The notes under the pieces: generated by a model
The model's input: only the letters and a program-made list of their open reading frames with translations
Database searches by the model: none
What the model was told of the DNA's origin: nothing
Part shown: positions 33,026-44,321 of the stretch, one piece after another
How positions within the stretch are numbered: position 1 is the stretch's first letter
Layout of the letters: each line of letters opens with the position of its first letter
DNA from: Bathynomus jamesi
Lineage: Eukaryota > Arthropoda > Malacostraca > Isopoda > Cirolanidae
Assembly: GCA_023014485.1 (NCBI GenBank)
Contig: JAJOZX010002706.1
Coordinates: 235,001 to 299,000 of the forward strand
DNA length: 64,000 nt
Direction: 5' to 3'
Position numbers and translations under genes: made by a program

Positions 33026-33244
33026 TATAGGGACAATGTTTGCTCTTTTCAAGATACTCGGTAGATCCCCAGAGTCTAAGGATCTTCTCCATATCCAGTA
33101 TATGGATGAGGCTATTTCATTTTTACAGTTTTTAATCAATAATGCGTTCCATTTGTCCGGACCTGCAGCTGAGTGTGATTTCGTTTGTTCTATAGCTCGC
33201 GCTATATCTTCTGGGGTAAAAAAAGAAAAATATATATACAGTAT

Positions 33245-33685
33245 AGGATGCAAACCCACAAGGAAAAAGAAAAATGATTCCAAGGTCTTTCGTGTATTCA
33301 GAAGTACACCTCGTCAGAGAGTGAAGGGAGAAGGCGAGATGACGAAAATATGTACATATGTACAACGGGACAGAGAACTAAAAAGATTAGCACATGATTA
33401 ACAAGAGTTGATTAAAGGCAAAAGGTATTTTAACAGGATATTGTAAATTTTATACATTCCCGCACTGTTATTTAAATTATTTTTAAAATGGATAAATGCA
33501 CATTCTAGAATATTCCTTTCAATTATATCTGTGTTTTTAGCGAGCGCTTTACAGTAGAACTATCCCTCTTGACACTATGATTACATCTGTACATATAGTT
33601 AAACAATGCATTAAAATTATTTGCTGTTCTACACGCATATTTATGCTGTTTTACCCTGATATCAACGTTTTTCCCGTTTGACCTA
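33245..33685 (-). pseudogene. Penelope-like element 3' fragment (GIY-YIG endonuclease end)
   Basis: Minus strand: QTGKNVDIRVKQHKYACRT followed by NALFNYM, then a 3' untranslated part with GACGAGGTGTACTTCTGAAT. A related piece on the plus strand at 60495-60945 gives GETGKTSNVRVKQHQYACRT. This is the C-terminal endonuclease pattern of Penelope-like elements. It is truncated at the 5' side by the element starting at 33690. Confidence 0.7.
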
Positions 33686-33689
33686 TATA

Positions 33690-34364
33690 CAGGGTGTTTC
33701 TAAAGTAACCATCTATTTTGCGAAATAATATGATTATAAAAAAAACACCTTTAAAACATGAAAATATATATGTATATTTGTAAGCTCGGCACACATTGTT
33801 GCTCTTCGTGGATAATCTTCTTCTTGTAAGTTGTGGAACACTTGAATGTGGTATGGCTTTTTCTTTAAATCATAACGTAGAATTCTGTAAACCGTTGTTT
33901 GTGGAATTTCTAATCTGTGGGATGCCCTCCGAATCGATAATTGTGGATCCTCTTCGAATGCTTCTTGAACAGATTCGATTCTTTCGTGAGATCTTCTTGG
34001 CCGTCCAGATCTACGCTCGTCATGCACAGATCCAGTCCTCATAAATTTGTTTACTAATTCGCGAATAGCCTGGTCTCTAGGGCCTGTTTTACGAAACCTT
34101 CTCTCAAACTTTTCTCTAATTTCATTGCACTTCATGCCTTTTATCCTGCATGTTACTACATAAACCCGTTCTTGCACATTCATCATCAATGATATGGGTC
34201 TGAAAATAAAATAAAATAATTAACAGAAAATCGTGTAAAGCAATTGAAATATTATAAATACATGAATTTTGTATAACAATGCACATACCATTATGCCAAT
34301 ATAACAATTGTTTAAAATCCCCCTATTTCACCAAAATAGATGGTTACTTTAGAAACACCCTGTA
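33690..34364. mobile_element. mariner-type derivative, 675 bp
   Basis: TA-flanked inverted ends CAGGGTGTTTCTAAAGTAAC and complement (33690; 34364). It contains only the 5' half of a transposase on the minus strand. Confidence 0.85.
33734..34189 (-). pseudogene. mariner-type transposase N-terminal half
   Basis: Frame MMMNVQERVYVVTCRIKG has two helix-turn-helix parts separated by a SGRPRRSHERIES linker, then TTVYRILRYDLKKKPYH. The catalytic domain is absent, and the frame ends in non-homologous hydrophobic residues. Confidence 0.75.
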
Positions 34365-34545
34365 TACTGAGTTATATTGTGTACATCCGATCGAATGCAC
34401 ACAACCACCCGCATTATCCGGACTATTCTTGATTAGGAGTGATTTAAATGGGTTTGCATCACTCATTCATTTCACGTGTTTAATTGTAAAATTCATCCCA
34501 TATACTGTAACCTCGTTAACCTCGTTAGGGTTCCGTGTGTCGGTC

Positions 34546-37041
34546 TTAGAATTATTCTAACAGAAGTATCCGAAATATTAAGAGCTCGGTACGAATCATG
34601 TTTCAGTATCCCAAAAACTGACAAACTGATATGCGATAGAAACGCGTTCTTTGAAGAACAACTACAAGGGGAAAGTATAACGGACTTCGACTTTACGACA
34701 GATGATATTACACAAGCTATAGGGAAACTAAAAAAAGCACACTCAGCGGCAGGGCCGGATAACTGGAATGCCACACTGATCAAAAACTGCAAGAATGCAA
34801 TCGCTGAGCCCCTATATTGGATATTGAGACGATCACTAGACACGGGAGAAATACCGGGAATCCTGAAAAGCGCGAAATTAGTCCCAATATATAAAGGAGG
34901 AGATCGATCTGAAGCCAAAAACTATAGGCCAGTGTCGCTTACATCTCGTCTCACTAAAATATATATTTGAAAGAATAGTTAGACAGAAAATCTATGGCTT
35001 TTTGGGAACTCAGGAAAAATTAAATGATAACCAACACGGGTTTCGGTCAGGCAGATCATGCCTACCACAACTAATGGAACACTACAACAACATTATTGAT
35101 GCACTGGAAATTAATGAAAACTATGATATAATATACATAGACTTTGCCAAAGCGTTCGACAAGTGTGACCATGGAATCATAATACATAAACTGAAGCGTA
35201 TAGAAATAACAGGAAAAGTGGGGAAGTGGATATATAATTTCCTTAGTGAGCGGCAAGTCGTTACAGTACAAGGAGCATCTTCATCAGAATCAGAGGTCCT
35301 CAGCTCAGTACCACAAGGAACAGTAACACAGCACAGTAACATCCTTTGCCGATGACACAAAGATCAGTAGAAAAATAAGAAACCCAGAAGATTAGGATCT
35401 CTACAAACAGACATGAACAGAATCCACAAGTGGACGGAAGACAACAATATGAAGTTTAACACTGAGAAATTTCAGCTGTTACGGTACGGAAAAAGACTTA
35501 GACTTAGTTCCCATCTAGAGGTCTCCAGGTTGGGTCCCGTGCGATGCGTCTCCTCCCTCGGTAAACTCGCCACTGCGCCCCGTCTCTGGCCAGATCTGTT
35601 CTCTGGCACCAGGTTAAACCCGGATTCTCTCTTTCTACCGTCTTGAGCCACGTCGTCTTTGGACGTCTCCGGGGCCTCGATCCCACTATTCTTCCGTACA
35701 ACAGCCTTCTCGGAAGTCGGTCCTCCCCCATCCTCTCCCAATAGCCGTACCATCTCTTCTGCGCATCCACCATCCTGTCCACTATGGTGAATTTAACGCC
35801 GAAGTTGACTACATCATAGCGTTTCAATGGCGAAATAGGGCAGCCGGCTCGCCACTCCTCTACTACCCATACTCAACAATAAACTTACTTCGTCTCAGGA
35901 TTGTACGCTATTATTGTAAATTTCTTTTCAAGGTTTCTTATTATTCATAGAAAAAAGATATGCCTTATTTCAGAACGCATTTTTCAAACTACTGAAAATT
36001 AGTTCTACTGTATGATTATTATTTGAGCTAAAATATATTTTATCTGCACAATTCACAATTATTTATGTCATGAAATGAAAATAACATTCATGTTATTTTG
36101 TATCTTTTAAAAGTTTACTCTTCTTTCACGTACTTCACATTGACATTAATATTGGAGGTACTTTCTCTTGGTATTTCCTGGTCTTCGAGAAAGCAAAGAT
36201 TCTTAAAATACCACAGACTAGGTATGTATACATCATCAGCACCTGCTCAAGATTTTTTCGATTAATTCACTTTTTTAATTTCTTTCCTGGAATTCGTCCT
36301 CAGAGAATTTATTTTCTTAAATACCGTTACGGAAAAAGAGAGGACCTAAAATCCATGGAATATTATACCCCAAATGGACAAGAAATTCAGAGAAATTCTA
36401 AAGCAAAAGACTTAGGGGTTGTAATGACTGATGATGCGAAATTTCAAACACAAAATAAGATAGCAGTGAACAGAGCAAAGAGAGTAACTGGGCAGATACT
36501 GAGAACCTTTAAATGAAGGAATAGGAATATATTGATTCCTCTACTGAAAACACTGATCATACCCAAATTGGATTACTGCTAGGTCCTAACATACCCACAT
36601 AAAAAAGAAGACATTAGACAACTAGAAGGGATTCAGAAAAGCTTCACAGCCAAGATCAAGGGGTGCAAAGAACTAAACTACTGGGAAAGGTTACGCGAAC
36701 GAAACCTATATTCGCTGGAAAGGAGGAGAGAGAGATACACCATTATTTACACTTGGAAAATAATGGAGAAACTAGTCCCTAATCTTACTCTGAACCCTGT
36801 AACTCCCCAAACAATAGTGGAAAGTAGAAAAGGAAGAATGTGTCGTGTTCCCAAATTAAAGGCTAGACAGGGAACATCCTTAACCATGAAAGAAAATAGT
36901 TTTGTTGTGAGAGGACCAAAACTATTTAATCAGCTGCCCAAAGACCTAAGAAACACGAGTGGTGTTGCAGTGGACATCTTCAAAAGAAGATTAGACGCCT
37001 GGCTCAGAACAATCCCCGATGAGCCGGGTACCTGGCTGTGA
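34546..37041 (+). pseudogene. CR1/Jockey-type LINE, copy 2
   Basis: The order is a linker (SITDFDFTTDDITQAIG), SAAGPDNWNATLIKNCKN, PIYKGGDRSEAKNYRPVSL, then LNDNQHGFRSGRSCLPQL, DFAKAFDKCDHGI, SVPQGTV and FADDTKISRKI. After a foreign stretch at about 35487-36300 comes the end region (VMTDDAKFQ; RGPKLFNQLPKDLRN). There are stops at about 34968, 36517 and 36581, and a deletion between PQG and FADD. A non-LTR reverse transcriptase is certain; the clade is inference. The endonuclease half is missing. Confidence 0.87.
35500..35830 (-). pseudogene. C-terminal fragment of a different LINE, inserted antisense
   Basis: Minus-strand frame contains QKRWYGYWERMGEDRLPRRL and LYGRIVGSRP, then RPKTTWLKTVER, a familiar tail of another non-LTR retrotransposon family. 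It interrupts LINE copy 2; the rest of the foreign stretch to about 36300 is AT-rich and unrecognised. Confidence 0.7.
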
Positions 37042-37178
37042 GGTGGAGAGTACAAGAAACCAACTCACTACTTCACCAGGCCAACTCTAGAGGAGGAGCG
37101 ACAAGCTTGACCTTCGTGAAATGAGGAATCATCGCGCGGAACAGTTTTGAAAGGTGTGTGTGTTTGTGTGTGTGTGTG

Positions 37179-37401
37179 TGTTACAGTAAGTTTTTGAAAC
37201 AGTGATTTCGCGTAATTACTGTTTCACTCAGGGACTTCAGGAAGTTACTGATTAGGTTAGGGTAAATTAGGTTTAACCTAACCTAACCTAACCTAAATTT
37301 TGTAAAATTCTTAAGTGTTTGAGTAACTTCCTGAAGTCCCTGAATCAAACAAATTATCAGGGATTTCATGAAATCACTAGTTTCACAATCTTACTGTAAC
37401 A
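37179..37401. mobile_element. foldback MITE with CCTAA repeats in the loop
   Basis: Ends TGTTACAGTAAG and CTTACTGTAACA, with further inverted GGGACTTCAGGAAGTTAC. The loop holds four tandem CCTAA units and inverse TTAGG copies. No coding content. Confidence 0.75.
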
Positions 37402-37406
37402 TATAC

Positions 37407-37459
<53 letters not shown>

Positions 37460-38609
37460 ATATGTTAACCCTTCCGTCTATGGCCTTAGTTGGTTCGAAG
37501 TCGACGGGGGTTCTGGTTAGGTGGCAGCAACGGATTTGGTTACTCGCAATAGTTTCCTCTATACTACTCTTCGAGTTCTTATAGTGGATCGGAGGATTCT
37601 GTAGAGCTCTCTGAAGGTTCCCCGATTCTTCTTGTAACGTATCGGGAGATTTAATGACTAAGTTCTCTGAAGAGAGCAAGGCTGGAAGGAGAGGATAAAG
37701 ACAGACTTTTCATACTGTAATTTACTGCTAAAATGCACAGGAAGTGCTCAATGATACAGGGGGCGAGGTTCAACCTCTATCGACCATGGCTCAGGCCGGA
37801 ATTTAAAAGCGAGGAAGCGCTCAGCCTCCTCGAGTAGAGGGTTCAGTCCGGAGTGAACATCGAAGAAATTTTGTGGGTTTATATACCCATAATTTGCTAA
37901 CATCATTATTATTAAATGTTGACTTGTGTCGTTTCTATTCTCTATAGGCTGCATTATTTTTGCCCAATATTTGAAAATAAAGTAATTTTTTTAGCTGTGG
38001 CAATGTTTAAACAGACAAGATATTTGAAGATGAAGCCATATTTTTATCTTAAACCGCGTATTTTCAGATCTGATGTTATCATGATCTGTCGAGTTAACTA
38101 AACGTGGAAATTGAACTATGCATCTTTACACTAAAATATGCATATGAGCAAAATTTAAAGGTTTAAGATTTACAATTAAATGCTTAGGCAAGACATGACT
38201 TCATCTTTTATAACGAAGAGAGAATGTATACAAAACATGAACATTGCAAAATTTAAACACATATCAGAATTTTGAAAGATTCCAAAATAAAACGAAAAAA
38301 TAAATAACAAAAAAATAATAATAATATCGCCGAGTATACATTCCTAAATGGTGACATAATGTTGGAGTGTACATTGAGTACAACCTAAGTACATTGTAAT
38401 TTTGGTTTATTACAACTATGATTATAATTACCAATTAATTCACATTCGCTTATTATCGTTAATTACAGTTTCATTAAAGTACATTTATTACATCATATTA
38501 AATTATTACAGTTAATTACAATTAAATAGTTAACTATAGTTTTACAGTGTTTCATATTTATAGACAATTAGGATGTTAGGAGTATAACATAAAGTATATG
38601 GGCACATAC

Positions 38610-38610
<1 letters not shown>
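37402..38610. other. no recognised gene
   Basis: A (TA)n tract (about 37408-37465) is followed by 420 bp of mixed sequence (37471-37890). Its minus strand gives a short frame with YGYINPQNFFDVHSGLNPLL that I cannot assign. The rest, to 38610, is AT-rich with nothing recognisable. Confidence 0.5.

Positions 38611-38667
<57 letters not shown>
38611..38667. repeat. (TA)n microsatellite
   Basis: About 28 TA units. The following 38668-39336 shows no gene, only the direct repeat CATGTACGTAATCATGAT near 38851-38885 and AATATAA-rich sequence near 39190-39290. Confidence 0.95.
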
Positions 38668-38668
<1 letters not shown>

Positions 38669-39324
38669 CACATAATGATGTTTTCGGATTAGAAGCAAGG
38701 CAAGCAAGAGAGAAGGTGTTCACTTCAGAAGCTCTCACTTTTGCCGTTGTCAGCGGAATCCGAGCAATTGCATAAGCATTTACGAGTCTATTGCGAGAAA
38801 TTAAATAATTTAAAGAAAAGAAATAAAAAGAATACATGTGGCCGTATTTACATGTACGTAATCATGATCATGTACGTAATCAGACTATCAACGGACATGT
38901 ACGAGTGCATAAGTATTATACACGTATCGGTAATCACACAATAGGTTGTGTGCGTAATAGAGACTAACACGAGTAAACATGGACTGATAGGTTGATAGGG
39001 CATAAGTAAACAATAGGTAGGTCCGATGCATGAATAAGTAACACAATTAATGAAAGATAACGGTCAAGATAAGATATGGACGTATGGATGAATATGGTCG
39101 AATAATAATATTATGTTAAAGAATTTACCATACACTGAATACTAAAGACATCCAAACTTGCATTATACGAGTTTGGTCCTTATGTAAAAATTAATATTTG
39201 AATATAAAGATTATATAAATATAAGAACTGTATGAATATAATGAATATAAAGATTTTAATGAATATAAGGATTTATATAAATATACGAATTATTCAGTAT
39301 AGGAATTATTCATTGTTCATTTTT

Positions 39325-39380
<56 letters not shown>

Positions 39381-39382
<2 letters not shown>

Positions 39383-40380
39383 GGTGGGCAAAAAAAAAGA
39401 GAGACCTCGAACTTTGGCTGTAAAATCCAAAGTTATGGTCAGATTTCAATATTTTTTCACACCCCACAACTAAGTAAATTTCCTATACGGTGAGCGGATT
39501 TCAAAGAAAACTAATGAAAATTATGGATTTATTGAACATTTCTTTATGCCACTGGAAATTCTACATTTACACTACTACTGCAGTGTCGGGTGAGCCAAAA
39601 AAAAAAGGAAGACCTTTTAAATCCTTCATATCTCGGCAAATATGGTACATAGAACCATGAATTTTTTGTATGTTAGTACTAGGTAATTTTATGGTTTGTA
39701 TGCCATATTTTAGCATTTTAGCTGAGAAACTGGATTTATGGCGAATATTCCAGAAAAATCTTGCTGATCATATGTTCAAGTTGATAATTAAAGCGATTTT
39801 AATTAACGTAAGCCAACTGCAGGAGGTTTAGACAAGCTTCCCAAGAAAATCGATAAAACAGGAAATATCAAAAGAATATCAGGTAGCGGTATTAAATTTG
39901 GCCACGAAACAGTCCTGATTTAAATCCTGGCGATTTCGGCCTTCGGAAAAATTTGCCACAGAGAATTTATCGGGTCACAGCAAGAAATGTCGCTCATTTA
40001 CGACATCATCTGGAAAAATGGGATGAGCTACGACAAGAACAAATCAATAAAGCCATAGCTAGTTCCGTCCTAGACTGAAAAAGGTTGTAGAAGTTCGTGG
40101 GAAACATATCGAGCAGTTTTTTTAACATCAAGGTAGCACCATATGTGAGTACTTTGTAACTTTTTATCTGCACATAGAATGCAGTACCTAGTAGTGTAAA
40201 TGGAGAATTTCAAGTGGCATAAAGAAATGTTCAATAAATCTGTAATTTTCATTAGTTTTCTTTGAAATCCGTTCACCGTCTAGGAAATTTACGTAGTTGT
40301 GGGGTGTGAAAAAATATTGAAATCTGACTACAACTTTGGATTTTACAGCCAAAGTTCGAGGTCTCCCTTTTTTTTTTTCA
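39381..40380. mobile_element. palindromic mariner-type derivative 4, nested ends
   Basis: Starts CGGGTGGGCAAAAAA beside (TA)n. Arms of about 210 bp are inverted (CCTCGAACTTTGGCTGTAAA on the left and its complement at about 40340-40360). Near 39593 a second terminus-like string CGGGTGAGCCAAAAAA lies inside. The centre retains a transposase C-terminus (FRPRLKKVVEVRGKHIEQFF, near 40065-40125) with upstream stops. The right terminus is damaged. Confidence 0.75.
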
Positions 40381-40490
40381 AGAAGTTCACAACAGGGTGA
40401 ACCTTCCCAGAATATCCAACGCGACGCGGAAACGAATTTATTCAAGAGACAGGACGAGAGAAAAGTAAACTCTTGATGAACAAAATTCGG

Positions 40491-40682
40491 ATCACCTGAA
40501 GATCCGTCACCCGAGCCTTTTTAGTTAGCTTTATAAGGCTAACTAACGAAAATATCACGACCTAACCTAACCAATCGTTAGGTCAACTGTACGCCCTTGA
40601 CGATTGGTTAGGTTGTGATATTTTCGTTAGTTGTCTTATAAAGCTAACTAAAAAAGGCTGGGGTGACGGATCTTCAGGTGAT
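40491..40682. mobile_element. 192-bp hairpin element with CCTAACC motifs
   Basis: Near-perfect inverted repeat from ATCACCTGAAGATCCGTCAC to its complement. The loop side carries CCTAACCTAACCAATCGTTAGG and its partial inverse. No coding capacity. Confidence 0.8.
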
Positions 40683-41234
40683 TCCAAAATTCTTTCCATT
40701 TCTCTTGTCTCACTTCCATCCTAAAACACGGACAAACTTCTGAAAAATTTGTTAAATGAAAAAACAAATAAGAATTTTCAGTATTGGAGTTCGTTGTAGA
40801 AATGTTTGTTCAAGTTAAAAATGTTATCCGTAACAAAGCATTTTTGTCAAAGTGGTTTTATTTCCACGACGTACCACTTCAACGAAACAGACGATTTCGA
40901 ACCGTAGATGCGAGTGTCGTTTCATGATATCTGTTCTTTCCTTTTCAAAAGACCGCATGAAGATGAGGGTTGGTTCAAACGTGACTGAAATTATAATGAA
41001 ATCACTCAAAGTGATCAAAATTTATTTTGAAGTAATATCATCTAGTTAGTTCAATTTTAACAAAACTTGGCCTCATAATTTTTAGCACAAAACTTAGTTT
41101 AGAATCCAAACAATTATTTTGTTTAAATTGAATAGAGAGTTTTTTGAATGAACTAAATTTTCTATTACACATTCGGACAAAGTCCTCAAAGACTCTCTTT
41201 GTCAAAGAATTTTAACCGAATATTCAAATGTAAA

Positions 41235-41297
<63 letters not shown>

Positions 41298-41598
41298 CTT
41301 TTTTATTTTTTCACGCGTGGTACTAAGAATCCTTCCTGATGGCTTTCGTTGACCAGTACGTGCATGGAATGTTGTTTTCTGCTTGTTCGTGAACTGATCA
41401 GCTATTTTATTCACAGTGGAAAGATCTTGGAATGTTCAGTGGCTTGATTATTAAACGCGAACTCTTTCCGATACACCACTGGCAAAACAACATCTTTCAG
41501 AGTCAGTCAGTCAACGCGAACTTCGTAAGGAGGTGATTGTAACAAATTTATATTCACCCTGAAAAAATGTTTTATATAGAACACTCGTATGTCATGGG

Positions 41599-41633
<35 letters not shown>

Positions 41634-42010
41634 TATATATATTTACACCCACACGCACACACAAGCGCTACACATACCACTTTTTCAATAAACTAAAAAA
41701 TTTGTTGGGAAGGCCCTAGTGAAATGCTGTTAACTAATACGATTTTCCGTTCACTTCTTTCACATATGAAAAATATCCTCATATTAGGGAGAGCATGACA
41801 AGCAAATTTTATTTTTTGTTCCTTTTACAAATTATAATTTATTTTCTGAAAGCATAAATTATAAACGCATTAAATTTTATATGAAATACATCTACCCTCA
41901 TTTATACTAAATAATAATTTCTTTCATTTATATATTTCATATATTTTTTTTCACCTTCTTTCCCCTCCTTCTTTTTAAAAGGAAAATGGTAAAAAAGCTT
42001 CAAATGCTAT
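40683..42010. other. no gene; microsatellites
   Basis: I see no gene. (TA)n of about 28 units lies at 41239-41295, and a TC-AC-TA compound tract at 41600-41642. Confidence 0.65.
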
Positions 42011-42077
42011 GATCTTTTTCATAAAACCTGAAATTCAGAATTTAACTCTAAGTCATCTCTTAAAGAGGCCATGTAAT

Positions 42078-42141
<64 letters not shown>

Positions 42142-42549
42142 TATAACTGCAATGACCGCGCAGTATATAAATGAATAGAAACGACATAAGTGTTAAGGAA
42201 CGTTTCCGCACACGAGGAGGAGAGATAACGAATAATGAAAAATGAGGCGAACCGCCCTCTCAGGGCATTGGTTTCTGCCCTATGTGGGAGAATTTCGATT
42301 TGTGATTGAGTGAGGTCCGTAGCATAATGGTAGAGCATCCAACCGGCAATTGGAAGGCCCTGGGTTCGATTCCCGGGCGGTTCGCCTCATTTTTCATTAT
42401 TCGTTATCTCTCCTCCTCGTGTGCGGAAACGTTCCTTAACACTTATGTCGTTTCTATTCATATATATATATATATATGCAATTACATGGCCTCTTTAAGA
42501 GATGACTTAGAGTTAAATTCTGAATTTCAGGTTTTATGAAAAAGATCAT
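42011..42549. repeat. palindrome with a tRNA-like centre
   Basis: The left arm (from GATCTTTTTCATAAAACC) and right arm (ending GGTTTTATGAAAAAGATC) are complementary over most of their length, including AGAGGCCATGTAATTGCATA and GTGCGGAAACGTTCC. The left arm has a longer (TA)n. A tRNA-like module sits between the arms. This looks like two SINE-like copies joined tail to tail. Confidence 0.75.
42314..42385 (+). repeat. tRNA-derived SINE head
   Basis: GGTCCGTAGCATAATGGTAG (A box) and GGTTCGATTCC (B box, 42363-42373) are at tRNA spacing. A five-base anticodon-like stem TCCAA/TTGGA encloses CCGGCAA. C at position 33 and lack of a clean acceptor stem argue against a working tRNA. It is followed by CGCCTCATTTTTCATTATTCG, shared with the unit at 46732. 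Confidence 0.65.
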
Positions 42550-42805
42550 CAGGAGGAACAATGGTATTAAAGTATGATAAAAGTGTTATTGCACAAGAGA
42601 TTGGTCTCAGTATATAGATTGAATTATAATCTAAGTAAAAAGAAAAATGTTTATTTATGAAAATGTTCTTCAAAACAACATCACTGATGTTGTTTACCGG
42701 ACTTAATGGAGATTCGAAAATATCGAATCGGAGCCCAAGCTAACGAATTAAATCCAATCCTCTCTCCAGATTCAAAATCAAATCTCGAAGTTTCGCAGGG
42801 CCCTA

Positions 42806-42841
<36 letters not shown>

Positions 42842-44321
42842 TCGGCAAAAGAGAGTAGCTGCGAAGTTAATTAACTGCGTAGACAGCAATACCAGGGAAG
42901 TAATACAAGAAAAACTGGAGAGTATCGATAAGGAAATACAAGCCCTAATTAAGGGTCATAAAGAGAGGGAAGAGGAAAATGCGTTAGAAGTAATAAAGGA
43001 AAACTCAAAATACTTCTATAGCTATGCGAAAAAGAGAACAAGAACGCGCGCACACTATCGCGCCCTTAAGGAAAGGAAATAATGAACTAACTGACGATTT
43101 AAAAGAAATATGCGAAACATTGAGAGCCCAGTACGAATCAGTTTTCAGTACGCCAAAAAGTGACAAAATGGTACCTGACGGTGATGCATTCTTTGAGGAG
43201 AAATCACAAGGAGATTGTATAACAGATTTTTATTTTACCTCAGAAGATATAGCGCAAGCTGTAGGACAAATGAAATTACATTCAGCTGCAGGTCCGGACA
43301 AATGGAACGCATTATTGATTAAAAACTGTAAAAATTAAATAGCTACACCCTTATACTGGATATGGAGAAATACCGAACATCCTGTAAAGAGCAAACATTG
43401 CCCCTGTATAAAAAGAAGGGGGTAAATCTCAAGCAAATAACTATAAACCATTGTCATTGATGTTCCATCTCACCAAAGTATTTGAAAGAATAGTTAGAGA
43501 GAAAACCTATGACTTCTTGGAGAAATTTCAGCTCTTTAGATATGAAAGAAATGAGGAACTTAAACAGACAGCATATTGTGCCCCAAACAGATAGAAAATT
43601 CAGAGAAGTAAGAAAGCAATAGATTTCTGGATTACAATGATCGACGGAGCAAAATTGAGATACAAAATCAGATAGCAAAAAACAAAGCAAGAAGAGTCGC
43701 AGGACAGGTACTGAGAACCTTTAAAAGAAGGAACACGAAAGTAATGATTCCCCCGCTGGAAACACTGATCATACCAAAATTTAAATACTGTTCAGTCTAG
43801 ACGTCCTCATATAAAAAGGAGGAAGTTAATAAACTAGAAAAAATTCAAAGAAATTTCGCAGCCAAGATTGATGGCTGGAAAGAAATCAACAACTGAGAAA
43901 GACGATGTAAACTAAATCTAGAAAGAAGAAGAGAGAGGTACACCATAATCTACATATGGAAAATGATCGAAAAATTGATACCAACCCTCAAACTAAACCC
44001 AATTACCATCCAGCTGGAAAATAGGAAAGGCAGAATGTGTAGTGTTGCCAAACTAAAGGGACAAGGGACACCCTCAACACTGAAGGAAAATAGCTTGGTT
44101 GTTAGGGAGCCAAGACTTTTTATCCAGCTTCCAGGAACGCCACAGGGGTCAAAGTTCAAATCTTCAAAAGAAGATACCAGATGAGCTGGGTGTACCTGGC
44201 TATGTGCAGTAGAGAGCGCACGAGAACAACTCGCTCCTCCACCAAGCCAGGCCTAGAGGCGGGGTCACCAGCTTGACCTTCGTGTGAAGAGAGACCAACG
44301 CACAAAACTGCTACGAGGTTA
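42842..44321 (+). pseudogene. CR1/Jockey-type LINE, copy 3
   Basis: Starts at the end of a (TA)n tract with REVIQEKLESIDKEIQALI. It continues FEEKSQGDCITDFYF and SAAGPDKWNALLIKNCKN, then degenerate reverse transcriptase, then MIEKLIPTLKLNPIT and SLVVREPRLFIQLPG. Same family as copies 1 and 2. Its 3' end (AACTGCTACGAGGTTA) is where the mariner 44322-45703 inserted. Confidence 0.85.

Larger units (their letters stand above)
31110..33235 (-). pseudogene. CR1/Jockey-type LINE, copy 1, split by a Tc1 element
   Basis: Minus-strand order: SAAGPDKWNALLIKNCKN (33180) and VPIYK, then after the Tc1 insert reverse transcriptase pieces FDKCDHGII (near 31820), FADNTKISRKI (near 31570) and the C-terminal region RGPRLFNQLPKDLRN (near 31340). 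The reading continues across the insertion when it is ignored. Many frameshifts are present, and the 5' half with the endonuclease is missing. Confidence 0.85.

Noticed and set aside
37748..37954. 68-aa frame with YGYINPQNFFDVHSGLNPLL
   Set aside because: Vaguely familiar, but I could not assign it to a family; left as unrecognised sequence.
42314..42385. Functional tRNA-Ala gene
   Set aside because: The loop has C instead of U at position 33, the acceptor stem does not pair well, and the unit continues into SINE-like sequence.
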